Source: Aneurinibacillus sp.
GTDB lineage: Bacteria > Bacillota > UBA5301 > DYFA01
Assembly: GCA_020725425.1 (NCBI GenBank)
Contig: DYFA01000054.1
Location: forward strand, 43,664-107,663
Length of the DNA: 64,000 nucleotides
Direction of reading: 5' to 3'
Below the pieces are notes generated by a model. It was not told the DNA's origin. It did not search any database and worked only from the letters and a program-made list of their open reading frames with translations. Shown piece after piece: positions 8,638-16,223 of this stretch (positions are counted from its first letter, which is position 1; each line of letters begins with the position of its first letter). A program made the position numbers and the translations under genes.

Positions 8638-9120
8638 TTGGGCAAGTACCTCAAGGTCAACCATGAGAAATGCACCGCCTGTCGCCGGTGCGAGCTGGTG
8701 TGTTCGTTGAAGAGGTCCGGGGAGTTCAATCCGGCCAAGGCCTGCCTCAGTGTGGCCACTTTCCTCGACGACGACTTCTACTTCCCCGTGACCTGCCAGC
8801 ACTGTGAGGAGCCGCTCTGCCAGAAGGTTTGCCCGGCCGGGGCCGTCGTCCGGAACGAGGTGACCGGGGCCGTGGAGATCGACCAGGACCGCTGCATCGG
8901 TTGCAAGATGTGCATCATGGCCTGCCCCTTCGGCGCGCCGGTCTCCGTTCCGGAAACCGGCAAGGTCACCAAGTGCGACCTCTGCCAGGGCGAGCCGGAA
9001 TGCGTCAGTTTCTGCCAGTGGGGCGCGCTGGAGTACGTCGAGGCTGACCGGGCGGCCGTGGCGAAACGCCGCGAGGTGGCGCGCCGATTGATGGACGTCC
9101 TGCGGGAGGTGGCAGGGTGA
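8638..9120 (+). CDS. AorA-like electron-transfer protein with four 4Fe-4S clusters
   Basis: This is a cytosolic iron-sulfur protein (160 aa) of the HycB/FdhB/AorA type that passes electrons from the aldehyde oxidoreductase. Four cysteine groups are visible: [35 protein letters not shown], and a final group at [14 protein letters not shown]. The start is taken as TTG, because a poly-G ribosome site (CAGGGGGGGA) lies just ahead and the sequence before it has no ferredoxin character. The stop overlaps the AOR start (TGATG), so the two are translationally coupled. In Aromatoleum, AorA-like subunits bridge AorB and the FAD subunit, and the same set follows here. Confidence 0.88.
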   Translation: MGKYLKVNHEKCTACRRCELVCSLKRSGEFNPAKACLSVATFLDDDFYFPVTCQHCEEPLCQKVCPAGAVVRNEVTGAVEIDQDRCIGCKMCIMACPFGAPVSVPETGKVTKCDLCQGEPECVSFCQWGALEYVEADRAAVAKRREVARRLMDVLREVAG

Positions 9121-10955
9121 TGTACGGCTGGATCGGCAAAATCGGCCGGGTGGACCTGAGCCGCGGCATTGTGACGGTGGAGGACCTGGACCCGATGGTG
9201 GCCAGGGAGTACGTGGGGGCCCGAGGGCTCGGCACCAAGCTCTTCTGCGACGAAGTCGACCCCCAGGTGGATCCGTATGCGCCGGAGAACAAGCTGATCT
9301 TCGCCACCGGGCCGCTGACCGGGACGGCCGCCATCTCCGGCGCCCGGTACAACGTGGTCACCAAGTCCCCTTTGACCGGCGCCGTCGCTGCCTCCAACTC
9401 GGGCGGCTACTTCGGCCCGGAACTGAAGTTCGCCGGCTTCGACGCCCTGATCATCGAGGGGAAGGCCCCCAGCCCGGTCTATCTCTGGGTGGAGAACGGC
9501 CGGATCGAGGTGCGCCCCGCCGGGCACCTCTGGGGCAAGACCACCCACGAGACGGAGGACATCCTCCACGCTGAGACGGATCCTGAGGCCAAGATCGCCT
9601 CCATCGGCCCCGCCGGCGAGAGCCTGGTGAAGTTCGCCTGCGTGGTGAATGACAAGCACCGGGGAGCGGGCCGGTCCGGCGTCGGCGCCGTGATGGGGTC
9701 CAAGAATCTCAAAGCGGTCGCCGCCCGCGGCACCGGGGGCATCAAGGTGGCCGACCCGGCCGGGTTCCGGGAGGCGATGCGCGACGCCTTCGAGAAGACC
9801 AAGGCCCACCCGGTGACCAGCACCGGCCTGCCCACCTACGGCACGGCTGTCCTGGTCAACATCATCAACGCCCACGGCATCTTCCCGACGCGCAATTTCC
9901 AGACGGGGGTCTTCCCGGGGGCGGAAAGGATCAGCGGCGAGGCGATGGCCGAGCGGACGCTGGTGCGGAAGAAGGCGTGCTTCGCCTGCCCCATAGCCTG
10001 CGGCCGGGTCACCCGGGTCAAGAGCGGGAAGTACCAGGGCGCCGGCGAGGGCCCGGAGTATGAGCCGCTCTTCTCCCTGGGCTCCGACTGCGGCGTCGAC
10101 GACCTCGAAGCCGTCACCAAGGCCAACTACTACGCCAACGAGCTGGGTTACGACCCGATCTCCTTCGGAGCGACACTGGCCTGTGCCATCGAACTCTACG
10201 AACGGGGGTACCTGCCGAAGGACGACGCCGGGGTCCCGCTCCGGTGGGGCGACGGGGATCTGCTGGTGGAGATGGCCCGGAAGGTCGGCTACCGGGAGGG
10301 CTTCGGGGACTTCCTGGCGGAGGGGTCCTACCGGTTGGCCGAGAAGTACGGCCATCCGGAGCTCTCGATGAGCACGAAAAAGCAGGAGTACCCGGCCTAT
10401 GACCCGCGGGGGGCCCAGGCCATCGGCCTCAACTACGCCACCTCCAACCGCGGCGGGTGCCACGTCCGGGGTTACACCATCTCCCCCGAAATCCTCGGGG
10501 TCCCGGAGAAGCTCGACCCGCTGACGACGGAGAACAAGGCGGCCTGGGACAAAGCCTTCCAGGATGTGACGGCCCTCGTCGACTCGAGCGGGATGTGCCT
10601 CTTCACCACCTTCGCCCTGGGGGCTCCGGAGGTTGCGGCGATGCTGGCCGCCGCCACCGGGGTGGCGTACACGGTGGAAAGCGGGCTCCTCGCGGGGGAG
10701 CGCATCTGGAACCTGGAGCGGCTGTTCAACCTGGCGGCCGGATTCACGGCGGCCGACGACACCCTGGCCCCGCGTCTTTTGGCCGAGGCGCTGCCGGAAG
10801 GGCCGGCGAAGGGCAAGGTGGTCGGCCTCGCCGAGATGCTGCCGGAGTACTACCGGCTCCGCGGTTGGGACGCCGAGGGCGTGCCGACCCCGGAGACGCT
10901 CGAGAGGTTGGGGATCACGTGGAAGTCCAGCTCTTCTCGCTCCTCCGTCGCCTGA
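9120..10955 (+). CDS. Aldehyde ferredoxin oxidoreductase (AorB-like, tungsten/molybdenum)
   Basis: This tungstopterin enzyme (611 aa) oxidises aldehydes to acids, or does the reverse with low-potential electrons. The AOR N-domain is clear (ATGPLTGT, then [13 protein letters not shown], then [12 protein letters not shown]). The 4Fe-4S ligands are CFACPIAC plus a distant Cys in SSGMCLFT. The pterin-binding stretch [21 protein letters not shown] is present. The length is normal for the family. ATG 9120 is preferred, though GTG 9117 is adjacent. The 3' end overlaps the MoaD-like gene. The gene set matches the AorABC type, which can couple to NAD(H). The aldehyde range is unknown. Confidence 0.92.
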   Translation: MYGWIGKIGRVDLSRGIVTVEDLDPMVAREYVGARGLGTKLFCDEVDPQVDPYAPENKLIFATGPLTGTAAISGARYNVVTKSPLTGAVAASNSGGYFGPELKFAGFDALIIEGKAPSPVYLWVENGRIEVRPAGHLWGKTTHETEDILHAETDPEAKIASIGPAGESLVKFACVVNDKHRGAGRSGVGAVMGSKNLKAVAARGTGGIKVADPAGFREAMRDAFEKTKAHPVTSTGLPTYGTAVLVNIINAHGIFPTRNFQTGVFPGAERISGEAMAERTLVRKKACFACPIACGRVTRVKSGKYQGAGEGPEYEPLFSLGSDCGVDDLEAVTKANYYANELGYDPISFGATLACAIELYERGYLPKDDAGVPLRWGDGDLLVEMARKVGYREGFGDFLAEGSYRLAEKYGHPELSMSTKKQEYPAYDPRGAQAIGLNYATSNRGGCHVRGYTISPEILGVPEKLDPLTTENKAAWDKAFQDVTALVDSSGMCLFTTFALGAPEVAAMLAAATGVAYTVESGLLAGERIWNLERLFNLAAGFTAADDTLAPRLLAEALPEGPAKGKVVGLAEMLPEYYRLRGWDAEGVPTPETLERLGITWKSSSSRSSVA

Positions 10956-11188
10956 CGAAGACCGGCACGGTAGAGGTGCAGGCGGGGACGGTGAAGGAAG
11001 CGCTGGCGGCGCTCGTGGAGCGGTTTGGCCCCGCCCTGGCGGCGGAGCTGTTCGACGCCTCCGGCGAGGTCAAACCGCTCTACAACCTCCTTTTGAACGG
11101 GCGGAACATCGCGTACCTCTCGGGGCTGGACACGCCACTCGCCGAGGGCGATACGCTGACCATCATCCCCCCGGCGGCGGGGGGCTAA
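10919..11188 (+). CDS. MoaD/ThiS-family sulfur carrier protein (AorD-like)
   Basis: This is a small ubiquitin-like protein (89 aa). It ends in the Gly-Gly tail (IIPPAAGG) that MoaD/ThiS proteins use to carry sulfur as a thiocarboxylate for pterin cofactor synthesis. The N-terminus ([12 protein letters not shown]) and the [12 protein letters not shown] loop fit the beta-grasp fold. It starts with GTG inside the last codons of the AOR gene, overlapping by about 37 bases. It therefore probably serves the tungstopterin of that enzyme. MoaD-like genes commonly accompany AORs, and no other Mo/W cofactor gene is in the window. Confidence 0.85.
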   Translation: MEVQLFSLLRRLTKTGTVEVQAGTVKEALAALVERFGPALAAELFDASGEVKPLYNLLLNGRNIAYLSGLDTPLAEGDTLTIIPPAAGG

Positions 11189-11195
11189 GCGAGGT

Positions 11196-12470
11196 GTGAC
11201 CGTGCGGTACGTCATCGTGGGCAACAGCGCGGCCGGGCTCGCCGCGGTGGAGTCCCTCCGGGCGGCGGCTCCCGGGGCGGAGATCACCCTGGTCGCTGCG
11301 GAGGAAGGACCGGCCTACTCCCGGGTCCTGACCTCCTGTTACCTCGCCGGGCAGGTCCCGGAGGAGCGGCTCTTCCTGGTCGATGAGGGATTCTACCGTT
11401 CCCGGAACGTCGAGACGCTGTTCGGGCGGGCGGCCGTCGGGCTCGCGGCGGGGGAGAACCTCCTCCTGCTGAGCGACGGTACCCAGCTCGCCTTCGACCG
11501 GCTGCTCGTCGCCACCGGGGCCTCGCCGCAGCGCCTGACCGTCCCCGGCGCCGATCTGCCGAGGGTCTTCACCCTCCGGACGCGGGCGGACGCTGAGGCG
11601 ATCCGCCAAGCGGCCCGGGGGGCGCAGCGGGCGGTCGTGGTGGGCGGCGGGATGGTGGCCCTCAAGGCCGCCGAAGCCCTTTGCGCCCTGGGGCTGGCCG
11701 TCACCATGGTGGTCAGCTCCCCCCGCCTCCTGTCGCAACTGCTCGACCCGGCCACCGCCGACCTGGTCCTCCACCGCCTCGAACAGCCCGGGTTGACCGT
11801 GCTGCTCAGGGAGAACGTGGCGGAGATCCAGGGGGACGGCCGGGCGGCTCAGGTGGTGACCGACCGGGGCCGGGAGCTCCCCTGCGACCTCGTCGTGGTG
11901 GGGAAAGGGGTCCGCCCCAACGTGGAGTGGCTGGGTGGGAGCGGGGTGGCGGTGAACCGGGGAGCGCTGGTCGACGAGCGTCTCCGAACCTCCCGGCCGG
12001 GCGTCTATGCGGCGGGGGACGCCGCCGAGACCTGGGATGCGGCCTGGGAGGAGAGGCGGGTCAACGCCCTGTGGAGCAATGCGGTGGAGCAGGGGCGGGT
12101 CGCCGGCCTCAACCTGGCCTCCCCCTCCGGAGCCAGCCTGGCCTACCCGGGCTCTCTCGCCGAGAACTCCCTGCACTGGGGCGACCTCTCTCTGATCGCC
12201 GTGGGTTGTGTGCACCCGCCGGCCGACGATCCCCGCTACCGGGTGTACACGCGGCAGGACGGCGACCGCTTCTACCGGCGGCTCGTCTTCCGGGAGGGGC
12301 GGCTGGTGGGGGCCGCGCTGCTGGGGGACGTCCGGGGGGCGGGTGTCCTCCGCTCGCTCATCCGGTCGGCCGCCGGAGGGTGGGAGGAGCGGGCGGCCGA
12401 CCTCCTTTCCCCCAGCCTGAGTTACGGCCGCCTGTACCGCCACCTGGCAGCCGCGCTTCGCCCGGCCTGA
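11196..12470 (+). CDS. FAD-dependent pyridine nucleotide oxidoreductase (AorC-like)
   Basis: This flavoprotein (424 aa) of the pyridine nucleotide-disulfide oxidoreductase fold probably links the AOR/ferredoxin pair to NAD(H). An N-terminal dinucleotide-binding motif (YVIVGNSAAGLAAVE) holds FAD. A second, internal one (VVVGGGMVALKAAEAL) would hold NAD. The second FAD-contact motif GVYAAGDAAE follows near residue 270. There is no redox-active CxxxxC pair, so it is not a disulfide reductase. A Cys near residue 45 (TSCYLAG) resembles NADH-oxidase or nitrite-reductase-like relatives. The GTG start follows GCGAGG. Its position as fourth gene argues for the AorC role. Confidence 0.82.
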   Translation: MTVRYVIVGNSAAGLAAVESLRAAAPGAEITLVAAEEGPAYSRVLTSCYLAGQVPEERLFLVDEGFYRSRNVETLFGRAAVGLAAGENLLLLSDGTQLAFDRLLVATGASPQRLTVPGADLPRVFTLRTRADAEAIRQAARGAQRAVVVGGGMVALKAAEALCALGLAVTMVVSSPRLLSQLLDPATADLVLHRLEQPGLTVLLRENVAEIQGDGRAAQVVTDRGRELPCDLVVVGKGVRPNVEWLGGSGVAVNRGALVDERLRTSRPGVYAAGDAAETWDAAWEERRVNALWSNAVEQGRVAGLNLASPSGASLAYPGSLAENSLHWGDLSLIAVGCVHPPADDPRYRVYTRQDGDRFYRRLVFREGRLVGAALLGDVRGAGVLRSLIRSAAGGWEERAADLLSPSLSYGRLYRHLAAALRPA

Positions 12471-12487
12471 ACCGGCCCGCTGAACGA

Positions 12488-13126
12488 TCAGCCTTCCCGC
12501 GGTCCGCCCAGATAGGTGAAAACCTCCTCCAGGCGTTTGCGGCCGGGAGACTTGGGCCTCTCCGCCGGCACCCCCAGCGGCACCAGGGCCACCAGGCGCC
12601 ACCGCTCCTCGACACCCAACAGCCGCTCGATCTCCCGCGCCGCCAGGACAGGGGCGCACATCCAGCACGTCCCGTACCCTTTCGCGTGGGCGGCCAGCAG
12701 GAGAGTCTGGACGGCCGCCCCGATGCTCTGGAGGTCCGGGCGGGCCCGCAGGCGGTCGATCTCCGCCGCCGCCAGCCCCCGGGCCTTGAGGGCGTCGTCG
12801 GTCCGGGAACGGTACTCCTCCCCGAAGACGGCGATCACCACCGGCGCGTCGGCGAAGAAGAAGCTCCACCCCTTCATCCCGCCGACTCCTTTCACCCCCG
12901 GAACAGCCCGGGCCAGCTCGTCGATGGCCCGCTCGACCGCCTCCCGCATGGCCGCCTTCACTCCGGCGTCGGCCACCGCCACAAACTTCCACATCTGCCG
13001 GTTGGAGGCGCTGGGAGCCAGCGTCGCCCAGCGCACGATCTCCCGCACCTCCGCCTCCGGCACAGGGTCGGGCCTGAACCGGCGCACGCTCCGCCGGCCC
13101 GCTAGAACCTCATAGAACTCAGCCAC
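12488..13126 (-). CDS. Nitroreductase family protein
   Basis: This FMN-dependent oxidoreductase (212 aa) of the nitroreductase superfamily is cytosolic. The FMN-binding N-terminus (YEVLAGRRSVRRFRPDP) and the ATLAPSASNRQMWKFV segment are typical. The region QSIGAAVQTLLLAAHAKGYGTCWM matches the family helix at the dimer interface. The final third has the LVPLGVPAERPKSPGRK motif that contacts the flavin phosphate. It converges with the FAD oxidoreductase gene across a 17-base gap and is followed closely by the response-regulator gene region. The physiological substrate (quinone, nitro compound or flavin) cannot be deduced. Confidence 0.87.
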   Translation of the reverse strand: MAEFYEVLAGRRSVRRFRPDPVPEAEVREIVRWATLAPSASNRQMWKFVAVADAGVKAAMREAVERAIDELARAVPGVKGVGGMKGWSFFFADAPVVIAVFGEEYRSRTDDALKARGLAAAEIDRLRARPDLQSIGAAVQTLLLAAHAKGYGTCWMCAPVLAAREIERLLGVEERWRLVALVPLGVPAERPKSPGRKRLEEVFTYLGGPREG

Positions 13127-13142
13127 AGGAATCCTCCATCCT

Positions 13143-13574
13143 TCACGACCGCGCCGCGGCCGCGGTTACCCCCGGGACCGGCACTGACGCCGGAACGTCG
13201 CCCGCGCCGCGGGCGGCACCGGCCAGGCTGGCGACCAGACCCACCAGCTCCCAGAGGTCGAAGGGCTTCGCCACCAGCGCCTGGTAAGTGCCTTCCGGCG
13301 GCAGGAGGCCTTCTCCCGGAACTGTCCCCGTCATGATGATGACCGGAATGTCCCGTAAAGCCGGGTCGGAGCGCATGCTCTCCACCATCGCTTTCCCCCC
13401 GAGCCGGGGCATGGACAGGTCCGTGATCACCAGGTCGGGCAGGGGTTGAAGCTTAAGCTGCTGAAGGGCCGCCAGGCCATCCGGGGCCACTACTGCCTCA
13501 TAGCCTTCCCCAGTCAGGACGCGTTGCAGGACCATACGTATTCCCGGCTCGTCTTCCACCACCATGACGCGCAC
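13143..13574 (-). CDS. Single-domain response regulator (CheY-like receiver)
   Basis: This is a stand-alone receiver domain (143 aa) without a DNA-binding output domain. It has acidic residues in VVEDEPG, phosphoacceptor Asp52 in VITDLSMPR, Thr82 in IIMTGT, and Lys103 in VAKPFD. About 25 low-complexity residues follow the domain. The start is GTG 13574 (MRVMVVEDE). A GGGGGAGGACGG stretch lies just before it. No histidine kinase is nearby, so the partner kinase is elsewhere. A 12-codon leader ORF with a strong ribosome site ends 19 bases upstream. Confidence 0.88.
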   Translation of the reverse strand: MRVMVVEDEPGIRMVLQRVLTGEGYEAVVAPDGLAALQQLKLQPLPDLVITDLSMPRLGGKAMVESMRSDPALRDIPVIIMTGTVPGEGLLPPEGTYQALVAKPFDLWELVGLVASLAGAARGAGDVPASVPVPGVTAAAARS

Positions 13575-13593
13575 TGCTCCGTCCTCCCCCTTG

Positions 13594-13632
13594 TTACAGG
13601 GCCGCGCGGGCCCACGGATATGTGAACATCAT
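13594..13632 (-). CDS. Possible 12-aa leader peptide upstream of the response regulator
   Basis: An ATG-ATG start with AAAGGAG four bases upstream opens a 12-codon frame (MMFTYPWARAAL) ending in TAA, 19 bases before the response-regulator start. The ribosome site is much better than that of the downstream gene. It may couple translation to the regulator, or it may simply be chance. No attenuator hairpin is obvious. Confidence 0.3.
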   Translation of the reverse strand: MMFTYPWARAAL

Positions 13633-13720
13633 ATTCTCCTTTCCCGTTGGGATATCCTGCCAGAGGGGGAAGCCTTGTCCAGCCGCCGGAAGACAACCGC
13701 GAGTGCCCCAGACCGAGCTC

Positions 13721-14392
13721 TTAGACGATCAGAGTCAGGCGAAGGCGCGCCGGGGCCAGGGCGAGGTTCCAGGCGGTGATCGTATACCTCCCGGGCGCCT
13801 CGGGCACGAACCGCTCCACTGCCACCTCCACCTGTCCGGGCCCGAGCACCGCCTCCCGGATCACCGGGGCGTAGACGCGGTCGCGCGAGGCGCGGAAGAC
13901 CTCTTGCCCGTCCCGGGTGACGAGGAACTCCGCCCGCTGGGTGGTGGGGTAACGCAGGATGAGCGGCGTGGGACCGGCGTTGAGGGCGATGAGCCGCATG
14001 GTCACCGGCTCGCCGACCCGGGGGCGGACGGGGCCGACGTGAAGGGCCAAGAGAATCTGGTCGACGAAACCCACCGCCAGGTGGGGAAAAGGCAACCCGA
14101 CCCGCCACATGCGCTCCACCACCGCCGCCCGGGGGGCTTCATTCCCTTCCTCGCTCATCTCCTCGCCCTCTGACCCCACAAGCCAGGCGTGCCGGGGCAC
14201 CCACCCCCCTCCCGGGAAGGCCCTCGCCGCCAGTTCCCCGGGCAGGTCCGGCACCAGCAGCGGCCGCCCCGGGCTGAGCGCTTCCGGCCGGGCCAGGTGG
14301 TTGGCGGCGGCCAGCGCTTCCGGAGAGACCCCGAACCGCTCCGCCAGGCTGTTCAGAGTGTCCCCCGGCTCGACGAGGTGGGTGAAGGCCAT
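13721..14392 (-). CDS. LysM domain protein with C-terminal BsuPI (intracellular proteinase inhibitor) domain
   Basis: This 223-aa protein begins directly with one LysM domain (residues 1-45: HLVEPGDTLNSLAERFGV, then LSPGRPLLVPDLP). LysM domains bind peptidoglycan. The second half resembles the BsuPI domain (MRLIALNAGPTPLILRYPTTQ, then AEFLVTRDGQEVFRAS, then PGRYTITAWNLA), a beta-sandwich described for a Bacillus intracellular proteinase inhibitor. No signal peptide is seen, so export is unclear. The ATG at 14392 is used because GGAAGGGGG precedes it, although the frame is open upstream. It lies directly downstream of lexA behind a candidate SOS-like palindrome. Confidence 0.75.
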   Translation of the reverse strand: MAFTHLVEPGDTLNSLAERFGVSPEALAAANHLARPEALSPGRPLLVPDLPGELAARAFPGGGWVPRHAWLVGSEGEEMSEEGNEAPRAAVVERMWRVGLPFPHLAVGFVDQILLALHVGPVRPRVGEPVTMRLIALNAGPTPLILRYPTTQRAEFLVTRDGQEVFRASRDRVYAPVIREAVLGPGQVEVAVERFVPEAPGRYTITAWNLALAPARLRLTLIV

Positions 14393-14427
14393 GGGATACG
14401 CCCCCTTCCGCCGCCATCTTATGTGCC

Positions 14428-14455
14428 TTTCGCCCGAAATGCGTTTCGCCCGAAA
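14428..14455. promoter_or_regulatory. Tandem palindromes; possible LexA box before the LysM gene
   Basis: Two copies of TTTCGCCCGAAA (14428-14439 and 14444-14455) are spaced 16 bases apart. Between them, CGAAATGCGTTTCG (14435-14448) is a perfect palindrome, apart from its 4-base centre, resembling the Bacillus SOS box CGAAC-N4-GTTCG. It lies 36 bases before the LysM gene start. LexA binding is inferred, not shown. Confidence 0.4.
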
Positions 14456-14472
14456 GGAGTAAGGAAGGCGAA

Positions 14473-14492
14473 GCCCGCGGCTCACCGCGGGC
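14473..14492 (-). terminator. Hairpin after lexA
   Basis: A perfect 8-bp stem (GCCCGCGG with CCGCGGGC) has a 4-base loop 37 bases after the lexA stop. On the minus strand it is followed by a pyrimidine-rich tract (CTTCGCCTTCCTT) rather than a clean T-run. It is probably a weak intrinsic terminator. Confidence 0.5.
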
Positions 14493-14528
14493 AGGCCGGC
14501 ACGGAGATATCTACCCCCCCTGCAACGG

Positions 14529-15122
14529 CTACAGCTTGCGGATGACCAGGATAACCCGGCCGAGGATGGTGACGTTCCGGGCGTAGATCGGCTCCATGGC
14601 GGGGTTGGCCGGCTGCAGCCGGATCCGGTCCGCCTCCCGGTAGAAGAACTTGACCGTCGCCTCATCATCCACCATGGCGGCGACGATCTCCCCGTTGCTG
14701 GCGGTGGGCTGGCGCCGGACAACCACCAGGTCGCCGTCGTGGATGCCGGCCTCGATCATCGAGTCCCCCCGGACGGTCAGGGCGAAGACCTCCCCCTCCC
14801 CGACCAGGTCCCGCGGGAGGGGCAGCTCCTCCTCCCGGTTCTCGGACGCCAGGATGGGCTGGCCCGCCGCGATTCGACCGAGGAGGGGCACGTTCACCGT
14901 CGGCCGGGACGTGTGGGGCAGCTCGATCGCCCGGTGCTTGTACGAGCCGCGCCGGATGAACCCCTTGTTCTCCAGGGCCGCCAGGTGCTGATGGATCGTG
15001 GCGGTCGAAGAAACGCCCACCGCTTGTGCGATCTCGCGCACGGTGGGCATCTGACGTCCGGACGCCGAGACGTCCTCGAGGTATCTGAGCACCGCTTCCT
15101 GTTTCGGCGAAAGCCCCTTCAC
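14529..15122 (-). CDS. lexA: LexA repressor
   Basis: LexA (197 aa) represses SOS genes and is inactivated by RecA-stimulated self-cleavage. The N-terminal winged helix includes PTVREIAQAVGVSSTATIHQ. The cleavage site is Ala86-Gly87 (RIAAGQPI), and the catalytic dyad is Ser121 (RGDSMIEAG) with Lys158 (ATVKFFY). The protein is therefore complete. The start is GTG 15122, with AAGGAG nine bases upstream. Its promoter carries an SOS-box-like element overlapping the -35, consistent with autoregulation. The gene lies between a Fic-gene remnant upstream and a LysM gene downstream. Confidence 0.96.
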   Translation of the reverse strand: MKGLSPKQEAVLRYLEDVSASGRQMPTVREIAQAVGVSSTATIHQHLAALENKGFIRRGSYKHRAIELPHTSRPTVNVPLLGRIAAGQPILASENREEELPLPRDLVGEGEVFALTVRGDSMIEAGIHDGDLVVVRRQPTASNGEIVAAMVDDEATVKFFYREADRIRLQPANPAMEPIYARNVTILGRVILVIRKL

Positions 15123-15161
15123 CCGCCGCCCGCTCCTTCCGTCCCAATCATTTCCTCCCTG

Positions 15162-15201
15162 ATTTTAACACACCGCGGGCGACAAGGCAAACAAATTTTC
15201 G
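15162..15201 (-). promoter_or_regulatory. lexA promoter with SOS box
   Basis: On the minus strand, TTGCCT (15185-15190) and TAAAAT (15162-15167) are separated by 17 bases. Overlapping the -35 is CGAAAATTTGTTTG (15188-15201), matching CGAAC-N4-GTTCG at eight of ten fixed positions. LexA bound here would block RNA polymerase, the usual autoregulatory arrangement. Confidence 0.65.
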
Positions 15202-15215
15202 GTCGGCCATCCTAC

Positions 15216-15344
15216 TCACCTCCCGGTTATCTGCTGGCGGAAGAGCGCCTCCCGGCCCTTGAACTCACCGACGAGTCTGACCGTACGCAGGATGGCCTGG
15301 GTGACCGGTTGCCGCTCCAGGAAACCCGGCTCGAAGGATTTCAC
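15216..15344 (-). pseudogene. Fic family protein, N-terminal remnant
   Basis: A GTG-started frame of 42 codons reads KSFEPGFLERQPVTQAILRT and later EFKGREALFRQQ. I recognise this as the start of Fic/DOC-family AMPylases of the long type, which normally continue for about 300 residues to an HPFxDGNGR core. Here the frame ends at a stop after the QQ, and nothing of the Fic core follows. The rest was apparently deleted up to the lexA promoter. The remaining upstream part of this gap (15345-15426) holds only a 23-codon frame that I do not consider a gene. Confidence 0.6.
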
Positions 15345-15426
15345 GCCTCGATCAACCTCCCCGCCGGGGCGCCGATACCCAGGGCCGCCAGGTGGTTCGC
15401 GACGCTCTCCATGGCTCAGCCTGTGC

Positions 15427-16086
15427 TCAGAGCTGGTTCACGATGAACGACATCACGCCCATGACCTTGTCCATGGGTATCTGAAGCGCGGCCCAGTAGA
15501 TACGGGCGCCGCGGAGATAGAAGTAGTGGTTCATCCCGTTCCCCCGGGTGGAGAAGTAGACCTTCCCCCTGATGCTGAGCGGCTCCGGCCGGGTATAGGT
15601 GGTGGGGTTGGCCTCCATGCGCTCCAGCATCTTCCGGAACAGCTCCTGGGCCTCCTCCTTGGTGGCGGAGGCGGTCATCCAGACGATCACCTTCTCCTGG
15701 CCGCTGCCGTACGTGGCGATCTCGGCCGAGGCGGCCGGGATTTCCTTCCCGTGGAGCTTGCTGATCTCCGCCAGGGCCGCGGCGCCGGTGGAGTGGGCCG
15801 TCCGGGGGAGACCGTTCACCTCTGCCGGGAACGGCTTCCCGTCGTTGGGCCCGGGCCCCTGGTCCAGCTCGGCGACGTTGAAGTCGGTCGTTCCGGCCGC
15901 TCCTGCTGGTGCTTCGGGACTGGCGGCCGGTTGCCTCGCGGCCTCCCCGATCCCGTCGCCGGGGGCCTGGGCGAGGTCGGGCGCCCCTCCCGGATGGGTG
16001 CGGCGGAACTCCAGCTGCCCGCCGACCACCGCGGCGACCAGAAGCACGATTACCCCGATGAGGAGAAAGTAGTTGGTGCGGCTCAT
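15427..16086 (-). CDS. Unknown anchored protein at the end of the ccm operon
   Basis: I do not recognise this 219-aa protein. It has one N-terminal transmembrane helix (residues 6-22, YFLLIGVIVLLVAAVVG) and a low-complexity Ala/Pro/Gly linker to about residue 70. A soluble domain follows, presumably outside the membrane, with VIVWMTASATKEEAQELFRKML and a C-terminal strand-rich end. Its ATG overlaps the stop of the CcmD-like gene (ATGA), so it is translated with the cytochrome c maturation set. No cysteine pair or haem motif is present, which makes a thioredoxin or CcmH role unlikely. A role in apocytochrome handling is only a guess. Confidence 0.7.
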   Translation of the reverse strand: MSRTNYFLLIGVIVLLVAAVVGGQLEFRRTHPGGAPDLAQAPGDGIGEAARQPAASPEAPAGAAGTTDFNVAELDQGPGPNDGKPFPAEVNGLPRTAHSTGAAALAEISKLHGKEIPAASAEIATYGSGQEKVIVWMTASATKEEAQELFRKMLERMEANPTTYTRPEPLSIRGKVYFSTRGNGMNHYFYLRGARIYWAALQIPMDKVMGVMSFIVNQL

Positions 16087-16220
16087 GCCTTCTTCCTCCC
16101 GACGACCTCTTTGAGCAGAGACACCTCCCGGGCCAACTGGCGCTGCTGCGCCGCAAGGTATGAAGCGTAGCCGAAGAGGGCCACCCAGACCAGCGTGTAC
16201 CCGATGAACAACATCCTCAT
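16083..16220 (-). CDS. CcmD-like small membrane protein
   Basis: A 45-aa frame starts at ATG 16220, four bases after ccmC ends. It has one hydrophobic segment (MLFIGYTLVWVALFGYASYL) followed by a charged, helical tail (QQRQLAREVSLLKEVVGRKK). This is the size and topology of CcmD-type haem exporter subunits, which help CcmABC release holo-CcmE. Sequence similarity in this family is low, so the call rests on size, topology and position directly after ccmC. Its stop overlaps the next gene's start. Confidence 0.65.
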   Translation of the reverse strand: MRMLFIGYTLVWVALFGYASYLAAQQRQLAREVSLLKEVVGRKKA

Positions 16221-16223
16221 GAC

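Noticed and set aside
8778-10463. Minus-strand open frame of 561 codons antisense to the ferredoxin and AOR genes
   Set aside because: G+C-rich coding DNA creates such frames. The plus-strand genes have all family motifs, and this one has none.
11163-12992. Minus-strand open frame of 609 codons antisense to the FAD oxidoreductase
   Set aside because: Low-complexity Gly/Arg/Pro translation without motifs; the plus-strand flavoprotein is unmistakable.
15341-15412. 23-codon frame upstream of the Fic remnant
   Set aside because: It has an ATG, but no good ribosome site, similarity or feature to support a gene.
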